A stretch of 42,190 nt of DNA, from assembly GCA_027315185.1 (NCBI GenBank), contig DAHUYO010000024.1:1-42190 (forward strand), in the 5' to 3' direction. The notes beneath the pieces were generated by a model that was given only the letters and a program-made list of their open reading frames with translations, was not told the DNA's origin and did not search any database. This document shows positions 1 to 9,528 of the stretch, in pieces; the stretch's first letter is position 1; every line of letters starts with the position of its first letter. The position numbers and the translations under genes are program-made. This DNA comes from Acidobacteriota bacterium (lineage in GTDB: Bacteria; Acidobacteriota; Terriglobia; Terriglobales; SCQP01).

Positions 1-3000
1 TGCCTGGCCGGACTATTCTCCGCCCTGCTGCTCGCCGCGCGGGCGCAATCGCCGGCAACGCAATTCCCCACCGCCGGTCCGGCCTGGCATTTTCTAGGGC
101 CGGCAACGATCGCTGACGGATTGGACCAAATCGGCGCCGTCGGCGGCAATGTCACCGCGCTGGCCGTCTCTCCCACCGGCCTCACCGTGTACGCGGCCAC
201 AGGTTGGGGCGGCATCTGGCAAAGCACTGGCGGCGGCACCTGGACCTCGATCAGCGACGCGGCAGTGGCGCAGTTGGGCTTGCCCGCGTTTACCGTTAAC
301 GCCCTGGCGGTTGGCACGGATGGCATGCTCTATGCCGGCACCGGCAGCTTGAACCATCCGGGCAGCGGCGCGGTCGGCCTGCTCGCCAGCAGTGACGGCG
401 GGGTTACCTGGCAGCAGATCGGCCCGTTTGCCGGCGAAACAATCACCGCGATTGACGCCGGCTTGTCGCCGGCGGTCGCGGTCACCGTGCTGGGCCCGGC
501 GCACGCGGGGGTATGGTGGACCGCCGACTGGTCGGTGGTGTCGCCGCAATGGTCATCTCCGTTGTCAGGAGCGGCGACCAGCATCGTCCGCGTGGGCAGC
601 GGGGCGGAGGTGTGGGCCAGCATCGGCGCGAACGTCTACAACTGGTCGGATTGGACCGCGACCACGACCACCGTCCCGGCCCCGACGCTGGTCGGCGGAA
701 GTTGGCCGGCGGCAACCCAAGTGATCGAATTGGCCGTCAGCAGCGCGGGGGCGGCGGCCGTGGCGCTGGACGGCAGCGGCAATTGTTTGGCGGTCGAGGC
801 CAGCCCCGGAGGCACGCAGCCGTTTTTGCCCTTAGCCACCGCCAGCAACGGTTGCCCATCCGGCGACACGAGCATGGCGGCGGCGCCGGTGGCGATCGGC
901 TTCGATGCGAATGGCAACCTGTGGCTGGGCGGTGCGGGATTGTGGGAATGGCCGAAAGGCGGCGCCTCCTGGCAGCAAGCGGCCGGCGTTGTCGGCGCGG
1001 TGCACGCCCTAGTTGCGGAAGCCGCTTCGGGTCTTTTCATTGCCGGCGCCGGCAACGGCCTATGGCGGTACACCTGCGCCAGCGGCAGCCCCTGCATTTG
1101 GTCCAACAATGTCGGTAGCCCGCCGGCGCTTCAACTCACCTCGGTTGCAGCCACGAACCTACTGCATCAACTCTGGGTGGGCACGCTCCAGGGCGGAATC
1201 GCAGGTGACGGAAGCGGTGTCTGGACCACCGCGCTCGCCGCCAGCTCGGGTGGGGTGGTCGCCACGGCCCCCAGCGATAGCGCAAACCCCGCAACGGTCT
1301 ACGCCGCCCCGCCGAAGAGCAGCACCATCCAGGTCAGCACCAATGGGGGCGCCAGCTTTCAGCCCTGCGCCACTTGTCCGGCGGCGCCATCGGCGGGCGC
1401 TGCGCCGTTGTTGGCGGTCATTCCCAACGACAGCGCGGTGGGATATTACGCCGCCGGCAGCCAGCTATGGTCCACGGCGGACGGCGGCAGCACCTGGACC
1501 CAATTGGCCGCACCCGCTGCCGGCGCCGTGACCGCGTTGTCCGCCAGCGGCAGCGGCGCAAACCCGGAACTGGCGGCGGGCAGCGCCAGCGGGCAGGTGC
1601 TGTTTTATGCCGGCAGCGGCACATGGCAAAACGGCCCGGTCGCCGGCGTCCCGGTCGCCGCCGTCGCCGCCGCCGGCAATACGGTCGTCGTCGGACTCGG
1701 CCCAGGTTCCGGAACGCCGCCGGCGAATTTTCTCTATCTCTCCACGAACTCAGGGTCGAATTGGTCGGCGATCACCGCCGTGCCCAGCCAGCCGGTCAGC
1801 GCCGTGGCCCTTGACCCCGTGGACGCGAACACGATTTATGCCGCGCCGGCCGGCGGCGGCGTATTGGCTAGCCCCGATAGCGGGCAGACTTGGTACCAAT
1901 TGGGTTCGGCGCTGCCCCAGGTTCCCGTAACCGCCTTGAGCGTGGACGCGAACGACCGCCAGCTCTTGGCCGCCACCAACGGCCGCGGCGCCTGGAGCCT
2001 GCAACTGCAACCCGCGGCGGAAAACGTGACGCTGGCTGGACCCGGCTCGGCCACGGTCAGCACGCAGATTACCGTCACGGCGACGGTGGTCAACGCGTTT
2101 GGCGCGCCGGCGCCGGCCGCGCTCAATTGGACCACATCCGCGGGCACGCTCTCCGCCGCCACCACCACCGCCAGCCTCAACAGCCAAGGCCAGAGCACCA
2201 GCACCAACACCATCACATTGCCCGCAACCACGGGAACCGTTGCGATCACCGCCTGCCCGGCCACGGCAAGCGGGGCCTGCGCCGCCGGCGGCGGTGCTAC
2301 ATTCAGCCTCGCCGCCATCGCCGCCACGCCGTCCCAGATCGTCGCCTTCGGCGGCGGCAACCAAAGCGGAACGGCCGATACAACCCTGGCGCAGCCGATC
2401 ATCGCAGAAGTGGAAGACACGAACGGCAATCCCGTCGGCGGCGTGAACCTCACCTTCGGTGACAACAACGCGGGCGGCAGCTTTTCCGCCGGCGGTCAGA
2501 CGGGCGAAACGCTGGCGCTGACCACCAACGCGCAAGGCGAAGCCAGCGCAACATACACGCTGCCCGCCGCGCCGGGCACGGTCACGCTGACCGCCGCCGC
2601 CAGCACTCTCAGCCTGCCGCCCGCCAGCTACACCGAAACCGCGCTGCCGCCGCCCCAAACCACGCTGACGCTGTCCCCCGCCAGCAGCAACGCCGACGTC
2701 GCCACGACCACCGTGCTGACCCTCGCTAGCACCGCTATTTCCGGAGGCACGACAGCGCAGATCACGCAGCTCCGCTGCGTGGCGCCGGTCACGGGCTGCA
2801 ACGTCGCGCCCAGTGCGCTGACGCCTGGACAGAGCGCGCAGGTCAGCGTGTCCTACGGCTCCGCCGCCGTCGGCGCCAACACCGTCAACGTGCAAGGCCA
2901 GTTCAACGGCGCACCGATCAGCGCCTCGGCCACCATCACCGTCTTGCCTCCCGATTTCGCCCTCACCCTGACGCCTTCGGCGCCGCAAGCCGATCAGGAT

Positions 3001-3780
3001 TCCGCCTTCACGCTCACCGCCGCCGCCACCGCCATCAATGGAGCCTATGCGCAAATCGCGTTGAGCTGTCCCCAGCCCGCGAGCGGCTGCACCGTCAGCC
3101 CGACTGCGATCGCGCCCGGCCAATCCGCCGTCGTGACGATCGCCGCCGGCACGCTGGCGCCCGGCTCCCAGCAGGTCGCGATCCTGGGCGACGATACCAC
3201 CGACCAGCAAAGCCATACCGCCACCGCAAGCATCACGGTGGCGCCCGCCGCGCTGGCGGTCGCCGCGGCGCCCACGTCCCTTGCCGTCTCGCCGGGCGGC
3301 AGCGGGCAGACGGCGATTACGGTGACGCCGGGCGGCGGCTTGACTGGATTGGTGGCGTTGAGCTGCTCCGGCCTGCCGGCGGAATCGGCGTGCGCATTCT
3401 CGCCCGCCAGCGCCACCAGTTCGGGCGCCGCGGTCAACAGCACGCTGGTCATCAGCACCACGACCAACAGTTCCCTTCCTCCGTTCTCGGGCGGCCCTCT
3501 GCCACCTTGGCTCTGGTTTGCCCTGTGCCTTCTTGCCGCCGCTGAGATGGCCTTGCGCCGGGCGATGGCGCAGGCGCCGCGGCGCAGCCGCGCTTGGGCC
3601 GCAGCGGGTCTGCTCAGCCTGGCGCTGCTGGCCGGCTGCGGCGGCGGCGCCGCGCCCCCCGACCCGCCCGCGGCCAAGGCCGCCAGCGGCGGCACCCCCG
3701 CCGGCACCTACACGGTGACGGTCACCGCCGCCTCCGGCAAGGTGACCGGCCAGGCCGCCATTACCCTCCAGGTGAATTGA
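1..3780 (+). CDS. large secreted BNR-type beta-propeller / Ig-like repeat protein (5' end outside window)
   Basis: The frame is open from base 1, so the true start lies upstream. The first residues (CLAGLFSALLLAARAQ) read as the hydrophobic core and end of a signal peptide. Residues up to about 670 hold repeated propeller blades with motifs such as VYAATGWGGIWQS, SSDGGVTWQQIG, STDGG-like turns and GQTWYQLG, typical of BNR/sortilin-type propellers. The rest is a string of Ig-like domains, including Big_1-type segments with TNAQGEASATYTLP. Near the C-terminus come a membrane-like stretch (WLWFALCLLAAAEMAL), a basic linker, a second hydrophobic stretch ending in the lipobox-like LLAGCGGG, and a short final beta-rich segment. 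This tail arrangement is common in acidobacterial surface proteins, from memory. The likely role is a cell-surface or secreted binding/adhesion protein; no catalytic motif was seen. TTG at 121 is the first in-frame start inside the window but would remove the signal peptide. Confidence 0.75.
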   Translation, partial: CLAGLFSALLLAARAQSPATQFPTAGPAWHFLGPATIADGLDQIGAVGGNVTALAVSPTGLTVYAATGWGGIWQSTGGGTWTSISDAAVAQLGLPAFTVNALAVGTDGMLYAGTGSLNHPGSGAVGLLASSDGGVTWQQIGPFAGETITAIDAGLSPAVAVTVLGPAHAGVWWTADWSVVSPQWSSPLSGAATSIVRVGSGAEVWASIGANVYNWSDWTATTTTVPAPTLVGGSWPAATQVIELAVSSAGAAAVALDGSGNCLAVEASPGGTQPFLPLATASNGCPSGDTSMAAAPVAIGFDANGNLWLGGAGLWEWPKGGASWQQAAGVVGAVHALVAEAASGLFIAGAGNGLWRYTCASGSPCIWSNNVGSPPALQLTSVAATNLLHQLWVGTLQGGIAGDGSGVWTTALAASSGGVVATAPSDSANPATVYAAPPKSSTIQVSTNGGASFQPCATCPAAPSAGAAPLLAVIPNDSAVGYYAAGSQLWSTADGGSTWTQLAAPAAGAVTALSASGSGANPELAAGSASGQVLFYAGSGTWQNGPVAGVPVAAVAAAGNTVVVGLGPGSGTPPANFLYLSTNSGSNWSAITAVPSQPVSAVALDPVDANTIYAAPAGGGVLASPDSGQTWYQLGSALPQVPVTALSVDANDRQLLAATNGRGAWSLQLQPAAENVTLAGPGSATVSTQITVTATVVNAFGAPAPAALNWTTSAGTLSAATTTASLNSQGQSTSTNTITLPATTGTVAITACPATASGACAAGGGATFSLAAIAATPSQIVAFGGGNQSGTADTTLAQPIIAEVEDTNGNPVGGVNLTFGDNNAGGSFSAGGQTGETLALTTNAQGEASATYTLPAAPGTVTLTAAASTLSLPPASYTETALPPPQTTLTLSPASSNADVATTTVLTLASTAISGGTTAQITQLRCVAPVTGCNVAPSALTPGQSAQVSVSYGSAAVGANTVNVQGQFNGAPISASATITVLPPDFALTLTPSAPQADQDSAFTLTAAATAINGAYAQIALSCPQPASGCTVSPTAIAPGQSAVVTIAAGTLAPGSQQVAILGDDTTDQQSHTATASITVAPAALAVAAAPTSLAVSPGGSGQTAITVTPGGGLTGLVALSCSGLPAESACAFSPASATSSGAAVNSTLVISTTTNSSLPPFSGGPLPPWLWFALCLLAAAEMALRRAMAQAPRRSRAWAAAGLLSLALLAGCGGGAAPPDPPAAKAASGGTPAGTYTVTVTAASGKVTGQAAITLQVN

Positions 3781-3960
3781 TCTCGCAGTGGTGGGAGGAG
3801 CCAGGCAGCACCGCCCACCGGGGGCCAACTGGACCCGCCCTAGCCCGCGCGATCCGGACGCGCGGAGTACCGATCTGCCCCGCCTCGGCGGCTCCGTTGC
3901 AACCCACGCGGCCGGGGGCGGGAGCGCGGCGCGCGACAGTCCGGGCGGCGCGCCCGCCGG

Positions 3961-3966
3961 TACACT
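3961..3966 (+). promoter_or_regulatory. probable -10 element of glnE
   Basis: The hexamer TACACT lies exactly 6 bases before the TTG that opens the glnE frame, in a 190-base spacer that is otherwise almost pure GC. If it is a sigma-70 -10 box, transcription would start at or next to the start codon. No good -35 hexamer was found at 16-18 bases spacing. Confidence 0.4.
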
Positions 3967-3972
3967 GAAGGG

Positions 3973-6786
3973 TTGCCCACCTTAACGCCAACTCCGAGCA
4001 GCACCACCGCGGTGATGGCGCGGTTGGGCCCGCCTGCCGCGACCCATTTGCCGCGGTTGCTGGCGCGGGTCGCCGACCCGGAAGGCGCGGCCCAGGGACT
4101 GGAACGCTTTCTGGCCGCCGCTCCCGCCGCCGCCGAGACGCTGCGGCGTGAGCCGGAACGCCTGCATCCGCTGCTCGCCATCTTTAGCGATAGCCGGTTT
4201 TTGGGCGAGGGCTTGATCCAAGACCCCACGCTGGCCGATTGGCTGGAACGGACGAGGCATGAAGACCGCCCCCGTCATCCCGAGGAGATCGCCGCGGACT
4301 TAGCCGCCCTGGCGGGTGGCGCGCGCGGCGCCGAGCGGGCGCTCGCCCTGACCCGCTTCAAGCGCCGGGAATACTTGCGCATCGTGCTGCGCGACTCGCT
4401 CGGCCTGGCATCCCTGGCGGAAACCACCTGGGAGCTGTCCAACCTGGCCGACGCCATCCTCGCGCAAGCCTATGCCTGGGCCTGGAACGACTGCGTAACC
4501 CGGTTCGGCACGCCCATGCACGCGGCCCGGGAGCGACGGCAGGTGACCGGCATGGCGGTTCTGGGATTGGGCAAGCTGGGCGGCGGGGAGTTGAACTATA
4601 GCTCCGATATTGATTTGCTGTTCGTCTACGCCGCCCCCGGGGAAACCGCGCAAGGCGAGGCCAACCGGGAGTTCTTCCTCAAGATGGCCCAGCGGCTGAC
4701 GGCGTATGTCTCCGAGCCCACTCTCGAGGGCGCATGTTACCGGGTAGACCTGCGGCTGCGGCCCGGAGGACGGGAAGGCGAGATCGCGCTGCCGCTGGCG
4801 GCGTGCCTGGCATATTACCAAGGCCCAGCACGGGAATGGGAACGGCAGATGCTGATCAAAGCGCGCCTCTGCGCTGGGGACGCCGCGCTGGGCCGCGAGT
4901 TCCTGGCCGCCGTCGCGCCGCTGGTGTATCCTGCCGCCCGCGGCGTCGCCGTGGCCATCGCCGGCGCCCGGGAGGCGCGGGCCCGCATCCACGCCGAGCA
5001 GGGGCGCATCGGTGGCGGCTGCGACGTCAAGCGCGATCCCGGCGGTATCCGCGACGTGGAGTTCATGGCGCAGATGCTGCAACGGGCGCATGGCGGCGCG
5101 GAACCCTGGCTCCAGGTCGGCAATACGCTGCAAGCGCTGCAACGGCTGCACGACAAGGGCCGCCTGGGCGGTCCCGCCTGGCAAACCTTGGCCGGCGCCT
5201 ACACGCTGTTCCGGCAGATCGAGCACCGCCTGCAACTGCGCTTCGGCGAGCAAACGCATCGCCTGCCGGCCGATGCCGGCGCGCTGCGCGCGTTGGCGCG
5301 GGGCATCGCCCGCAGCCAAGCCGGGCAGCGCGGCGGCGAACCGACGCCGCTCTCGCCCGCGGCCGATGCCGAGGCGGTCGCCGCGCTGCACCGACGCTTG
5401 CAGGCGACGATGGCCGCGGTCGCCGCCTATTGGGAGGACGCCGGCGCCGCCGCTCACGAGGGTGACGCACAGGCCTTTCGCCTCCGTCCGCCCGAACCAC
5501 CCGGACAATCGCCGCCGGCGCCGCCCGCCGGGCTTGGCCCCCGCGGCCGGCGGCATTGGCGGCATTGGGTGGAATCCGCCCAGCGTGATCCGGCCGGGAA
5601 AGAGGTATTGGAATCTCTGGATGCCGCCGCGCGGGAGCGCATGGCGGCGGCCCTGGACGCCAGCGATTTTCTGGCCGAGGCGATGGTTCTCCGCCCGGCC
5701 GAAGCCCGGCTCTTCAACGCGCCGGACGACTGGCCCGATGACCGCCAAACCGCCTGGCTGCCCGCGCCGGCGCCCACGCCCTTTGCCGCCGCCCGCCTGA
5801 CCGGGGCGGAGGCCATGCGCCAACTGCGGCGCGAATATCAAGCCGCGGTCTGGCGGCAGGCGGCGGCGGAACTCGCCCAGCCGCGGCCGGTCGCCACGGC
5901 TTTGCGCCGCATGAGCCAGCGGGCGGCGTTTGCCGTCTCCGCCGCCCTGGCCTCCGCCCAGGCGGAACTCGGCGGCGATGCTCCGCCGCTCGGCATCCTC
6001 GCCCTGGGGCGGCTAGGGCTGGGCGAGTTCGATCTTTTCTCCGACGCCGACTTGGTGTTCATCGCCGCTTCGGGCGATGCGTCCGCGGCGCGGCTAGCCA
6101 CGCGCGTCATCACCCTGTTGGCCAGTTACACCGGCGACGGAATGGTGTTTCCCGTGGACGCCCGCCTGCGCCCCGAGGGCACGCAAGGGGAGCTGACCCG
6201 CACTCCCAACGGACTGGGCGCCTACTTCGCCCAGCGCGCCAGTCCCTGGGAAGCCGCCAGCTACCTCAAGGCCCGGCCGCTGGCCGGCGACGACGGGCTC
6301 AACCAAGCCGCCATGACCGCGCTGCGCGGCGCCATCAGCCAGCGCTTCAATGCCGCCGCCGTGCGCGCGCCCTTGGCTGCGATGCGCCGCCGCTTGGAGC
6401 AGGAAACCGCCGGTGGCGGAGGCTTCAAAAGCCCGCCCGGCGGCTACTACGACGCCGACTTCCTGACCGCCGTCTCCGCCCTCTCCACGCCGGGCACGTT
6501 TCCCACCGGCACATTGGCGCAGCGGCTGCTCTCCTTGCCGCTGCCGGCCAGCGCCGGGGAGCAGCTCGCCGCCACGGTGACGGTGCTGCGCGCCGCAGAT
6601 CACGCGATTCGCCTGCTCACCGGCAAGCCGCCGCGCGACCTGACCGTGCCCGCCGTGCCCGCTCTGCCCCGCCTTTTGGCCGGCCTGTTGCAGCGGCGCT
6701 TGCATCCAGGCGGGCCCAGCGCGGAAGTGGCCATCGCGAGCCACTCCCTCCGCGCCATTTACCACCGCATCATGGAGAGCGCCTAA
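3973..6786 (+). CDS. glnE: bifunctional glutamine synthetase adenylyltransferase/deadenylyltransferase
   Basis: GlnE attaches AMP to, and removes it from, glutamine synthetase, and so tunes ammonia assimilation in the cytoplasm. The 937-residue length is normal for the family. Two nucleotidyltransferase domains are visible. The N-terminal one carries GLGKLGGGELNYSSDIDLL (about residues 198-216, metal-binding Asp pair in SDID) and the C-terminal one carries ALGRLGLGEFDLFSDADLV (about 675-695). Each is followed by a helical region, with RVDLRLRPGGREGEIAL and PVDARLRPEGTQGELT as the second conserved blocks. The start is uncertain: TTG at 3973 sits just after a -10-like hexamer, while GTG at 4012 and ATG at 4015 are in-frame alternatives with no Shine-Dalgarno sequence. 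No glnA or glnB is next to it; the following gene is aroC after an 86-base spacer with its own putative promoter. Confidence 0.93.
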   Translation: MPTLTPTPSSTTAVMARLGPPAATHLPRLLARVADPEGAAQGLERFLAAAPAAAETLRREPERLHPLLAIFSDSRFLGEGLIQDPTLADWLERTRHEDRPRHPEEIAADLAALAGGARGAERALALTRFKRREYLRIVLRDSLGLASLAETTWELSNLADAILAQAYAWAWNDCVTRFGTPMHAARERRQVTGMAVLGLGKLGGGELNYSSDIDLLFVYAAPGETAQGEANREFFLKMAQRLTAYVSEPTLEGACYRVDLRLRPGGREGEIALPLAACLAYYQGPAREWERQMLIKARLCAGDAALGREFLAAVAPLVYPAARGVAVAIAGAREARARIHAEQGRIGGGCDVKRDPGGIRDVEFMAQMLQRAHGGAEPWLQVGNTLQALQRLHDKGRLGGPAWQTLAGAYTLFRQIEHRLQLRFGEQTHRLPADAGALRALARGIARSQAGQRGGEPTPLSPAADAEAVAALHRRLQATMAAVAAYWEDAGAAAHEGDAQAFRLRPPEPPGQSPPAPPAGLGPRGRRHWRHWVESAQRDPAGKEVLESLDAAARERMAAALDASDFLAEAMVLRPAEARLFNAPDDWPDDRQTAWLPAPAPTPFAAARLTGAEAMRQLRREYQAAVWRQAAAELAQPRPVATALRRMSQRAAFAVSAALASAQAELGGDAPPLGILALGRLGLGEFDLFSDADLVFIAASGDASAARLATRVITLLASYTGDGMVFPVDARLRPEGTQGELTRTPNGLGAYFAQRASPWEAASYLKARPLAGDDGLNQAAMTALRGAISQRFNAAAVRAPLAAMRRRLEQETAGGGGFKSPPGGYYDADFLTAVSALSTPGTFPTGTLAQRLLSLPLPASAGEQLAATVTVLRAADHAIRLLTGKPPRDLTVPAVPALPRLLAGLLQRRLHPGGPSAEVAIASHSLRAIYHRIMESA

Positions 6787-6856
6787 CTGCCCACGGCGCG
6801 ACCGCGCGGCGCGTGCCGCGGCTGGGCCGGAGCGGCGAAACGCCGCACCGGTTCGC

Positions 6857-6862
6857 TACAAT
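6857..6862 (+). promoter_or_regulatory. probable -10 element of the aroC-def-fmt operon
   Basis: TACAAT (5 of 6 to consensus) stands 10 bases before the aroC ATG, inside GCTACAATAAACACTCC, the only AT-rich patch of the spacer. It implies a leader of only a few bases. Confidence 0.45.
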
Positions 6863-6872
6863 AAACACTCCG

Positions 6873-8045
6873 ATGCTGCGTTTTTCCACCGCGGGTGAGT
6901 CGCACGGCGAGGCGCTGATGGCTTGGATCAGCGGCCTGCCCGCCGGGCTGCCGGTTGATTTCGCCTTCATGGACCGCGAGCTATGGCGCCGGCAGCAGGG
7001 CTACGGGCGCGGCGGGCGGATGAAGATCGAGCGCGACTCCGCGCACTTCATCGCCGGCGTGCGCGCCGGCCAAACCATCGGCTCGCCGATCGCCCTGCGG
7101 CTGGAAAACCGCGATTGGAAGAATTGGCAGCAGGCGATGTCGGTGACGGATCCGCCGGGCGAAGCCGCCCGGCCCGTGGCCAGCCCGCGGCCCGGCCACG
7201 CCGACCTGGCGGGCGCCATCAAATTCCATTTGCCCGAAGCCCGCTATGTGCTGGAGCGCGCCAGCGCCAGGGAAACCGCCGCCCGCGTGGCGCTCGGCGC
7301 ATTGGCGAAGATGCTGCTGCGCGAATTGGACATCGAGGTGCTTGGCCACGTGATCGCCGTCGGCGGCGCCCGCCTCCCCGACTCCACGCCGGTTACCTGG
7401 GAAGGACTCCGCGCGCTGGCGGCCAAGGACGAGGTCCTGCTGGGCGCGCTGGACCCCACCGCCGAAGCCGCGATGAAAGCCGAAGTGGACCGCGCGCTGC
7501 GCACCGGCGATTCGGTCGGCGGCATCTTCGAAATTCGCGCCCGCGGCCTGCCCCCCGGACTGGGCAGCTACATCAACTGGGATGAGCGACTGGATGCGGA
7601 GCTGGTGCGCGCGATGGTGTCCATCCAGGCGGTGAAAGCCGCGGAAATCGGCGGCGGCGTTTGGGCCGCCACGGCGTTTGGCTCCGAGGTCCAGGATCCG
7701 ATTCACTATGATTCCGGCCCGCACCGCTTCCAGCGCCCCAGCAATCACGCTGGCGGGCTGGAGGGTGGCATGACCAATGGCGAGGAAGTCGTGGTGCGGG
7801 GTTATCTCAAGCCCATCTCCACGCTCCGCCGCCCGCTTGCTTCGGTCGCCTTCGCCGGGCGCGAACCGGTCAAGGCGGCCTACGAGCGCAGCGACGTGTG
7901 TGTCGTGCCCGCCGCCGCCGTGGTGGGGGAAGCCATGACGGCCCTGACCCTGGCCCGCGCCGTGCTGGCGAAATGCGGCGGCGATTCGCTCCACGAGCTG
8001 CGGCGCAACTACCAAGCCTATTGGCAACAAGTGCGGGAGTTCTGA
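6873..8045 (+). CDS. aroC: chorismate synthase
   Basis: Chorismate synthase converts 5-enolpyruvylshikimate-3-phosphate to chorismate, the last common step of aromatic amino-acid synthesis, using reduced FMN. At 390 residues it has the family length. Visible signatures are GESHG near the N-terminus, RPGHADL, the RASARET block, RPSNHAGGLEGGMTNGE (most homologues read GGISNGE) and ERSDVCVVPAA near the end. ATG at 6873 is chosen because the protein then begins MLRFSTAGESHGE, as in other chorismate synthases; an upstream in-frame extension to 6813 would add unrelated residues and cross the putative promoter. It is followed after 6 bases by def and then fmt, so the three probably form one transcript. 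Confidence 0.95.
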   Translation: MLRFSTAGESHGEALMAWISGLPAGLPVDFAFMDRELWRRQQGYGRGGRMKIERDSAHFIAGVRAGQTIGSPIALRLENRDWKNWQQAMSVTDPPGEAARPVASPRPGHADLAGAIKFHLPEARYVLERASARETAARVALGALAKMLLRELDIEVLGHVIAVGGARLPDSTPVTWEGLRALAAKDEVLLGALDPTAEAAMKAEVDRALRTGDSVGGIFEIRARGLPPGLGSYINWDERLDAELVRAMVSIQAVKAAEIGGGVWAATAFGSEVQDPIHYDSGPHRFQRPSNHAGGLEGGMTNGEEVVVRGYLKPISTLRRPLASVAFAGREPVKAAYERSDVCVVPAAAVVGEAMTALTLARAVLAKCGGDSLHELRRNYQAYWQQVREF

Positions 8046-8051
8046 ATCATC

Positions 8052-8567
8052 GTGGCTGTCCACAAAATCGTGAAATATCCCGAGCCGGTGCTGATCACGC
8101 CGGCCGAGCCGGTCACCGAGTTCGGCACCGCGGAGCTGCGGCAATTGATCGCCGACATGTTCGAGACCATGTACGGCGCCAACGGCGTCGGCTTGGCGGC
8201 GCCGCAGATCGCCCTCTCCCGCCGCATCACGGTCATTGATTGCAGCGTCGGCGAGGACACCTCCCAGCGCCATGTGCTGATCAATCCGGAGATCATCGCC
8301 GCCGACGGCGAACAGGACGATGAAGAAGGCTGTCTGAGCGTGCCCGGCTTTCGCGCCAACGTCCGCCGCGCCCTGCGCGCCACGGCGCGGGCTCAAGACG
8401 TGGACGGCAACCCCATCGAAGTCACCGGCGAGGGCTTGCTGGCGCGCGCATTGCAGCATGAAATTGACCATCTCAACGGCATCCTGTTCCTCTCCCACCT
8501 GACGGCGCTGAAGCGCGACCTGATCAAGCGGAAAATCAAGAAATTGCAGAAAAACGGCGAGTGGTAA
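8052..8567 (+). CDS. def: peptide deformylase
   Basis: This metalloenzyme removes the formyl group from the N-terminal methionine of new proteins. All three hallmark motifs are present in the 171 residues: GVGLAAPQI (motif 1), EGCLSVPG with the metal-binding Cys (motif 2) and QHEIDHLNG with the two metal-binding His and the catalytic Glu (motif 3). The GTG start at 8052 lies 6 bases after the aroC stop, and the protein then begins with the expected VHKIVKYPEPVL. It is immediately followed by fmt, the enzyme that adds the formyl group it removes; this def-fmt pairing is widespread in bacteria. Confidence 0.96.
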   Translation: MAVHKIVKYPEPVLITPAEPVTEFGTAELRQLIADMFETMYGANGVGLAAPQIALSRRITVIDCSVGEDTSQRHVLINPEIIAADGEQDDEEGCLSVPGFRANVRRALRATARAQDVDGNPIEVTGEGLLARALQHEIDHLNGILFLSHLTALKRDLIKRKIKKLQKNGEW

Positions 8568-8571
8568 CCGC

Positions 8572-9522
8572 ATGCGCCTCGTTTTCCTGGGCACGCCCGC
8601 CTTCGCTGTTCCCAGCCTGCATGCGCTAGCCGCGGCGCCGGACATGGAAGTGGCCGGCGTCGTCTGCCAGCCCGACCGTCCCGCGGGCCGCGGCGGCGAA
8701 CTGCGCGCGCCCGCGGTCAAGCCCGCCGCCGCGGAGTTGGGCTTGCCGGTGTACCAGCCGGAGCGCATCAAACGTCCCGAGGCGCTAGCCTGGCTGGAAG
8801 CGCAGGCGCCGGAGGCGCTGGTGGTGGTCGCGTACGGACAACTGCTGCCGGCGGCGGTATTCAACCTGCCCCGCTGGGGCGCCATCAACGCCCACGCCTC
8901 GCTGCTCCCGCTCTATCGCGGCGCGGCGCCCATCCAGTGGGCCATCGCCCGCGGGGAAACCGTCACCGGCGTCACCACCATGCGCATCGAAGCCGGCCTC
9001 GACACCGGGCCCGTGCTGCTGCGGCGGGAAACGCCGATTGGCCCCGAGGAAACCGCGACGGAGCTCAGCGCGCGCCTCGCGGCGCTGGCGGCGGAACTGG
9101 TGCTGGCCACCTTGCGCGGGCTGGCGGCGGGCACGGTTGTCCCCGCGCCACAGCCCGCGGCCGGAGCCACGCTGGCGCCGCTGCTGACCCGCGCCGACGC
9201 CGCGATTACCTGGAGCACCGCTGCCGGGGAAATCTATAACCGCTGGCGCGGATTCCAGCCCTGGCCGGGCATCGCCACCACATTCCGAGGCCGGCGGTTG
9301 CAGATCCTCGCCTGCCGCCCGGCGTCAGATCCCCCCGACCCGGAGCGGTCTGCCGGCGCCGCGCCCGGCACGCTGGCATGGACGGGAGACCGGCTGCTGG
9401 CCGCCTGCGGCGAAGGCTGGCTGCAACTGGATGCGGTGCAGCTCGAAGGCCGCCGGCCCGCTCCCGGCGCGGACTTCGCGCGCGGCGCCCGCCTGCAACC
9501 GGGCGACCGCCTGGGCGCGTGA
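8572..9522 (+). CDS. fmt: methionyl-tRNA formyltransferase
   Basis: Fmt formylates Met-tRNA(fMet) with 10-formyl-tetrahydrofolate so that translation can initiate. The 316 residues match the family length. Motifs seen are MRLVFLGTPAFAVPSL at the N-terminus, the active-site block INAHASLLPLYRGAAPIQ (catalytic Asn and His) and MRIEAGLDTGPVLL with the catalytic Asp. The C-terminal tRNA-binding OB-like domain begins near YNRWRGFQPWPG. The start codon is only 4 bases from the def stop. The gene ends 6 bases before the end of a convergent gene, and I see no clear terminator hairpin between them. Confidence 0.96.
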   Translation: MRLVFLGTPAFAVPSLHALAAAPDMEVAGVVCQPDRPAGRGGELRAPAVKPAAAELGLPVYQPERIKRPEALAWLEAQAPEALVVVAYGQLLPAAVFNLPRWGAINAHASLLPLYRGAAPIQWAIARGETVTGVTTMRIEAGLDTGPVLLRRETPIGPEETATELSARLAALAAELVLATLRGLAAGTVVPAPQPAAGATLAPLLTRADAAITWSTAAGEIYNRWRGFQPWPGIATTFRGRRLQILACRPASDPPDPERSAGAAPGTLAWTGDRLLAACGEGWLQLDAVQLEGRRPAPGADFARGARLQPGDRLGA

Positions 9523-9528
9523 TCGCCG

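Noticed and set aside
1750-3828. 692-residue open frame on the minus strand
   Set aside because: Antisense to the Ig-like repeat protein, with Gly/Arg-rich shadow composition and no signal or domain.
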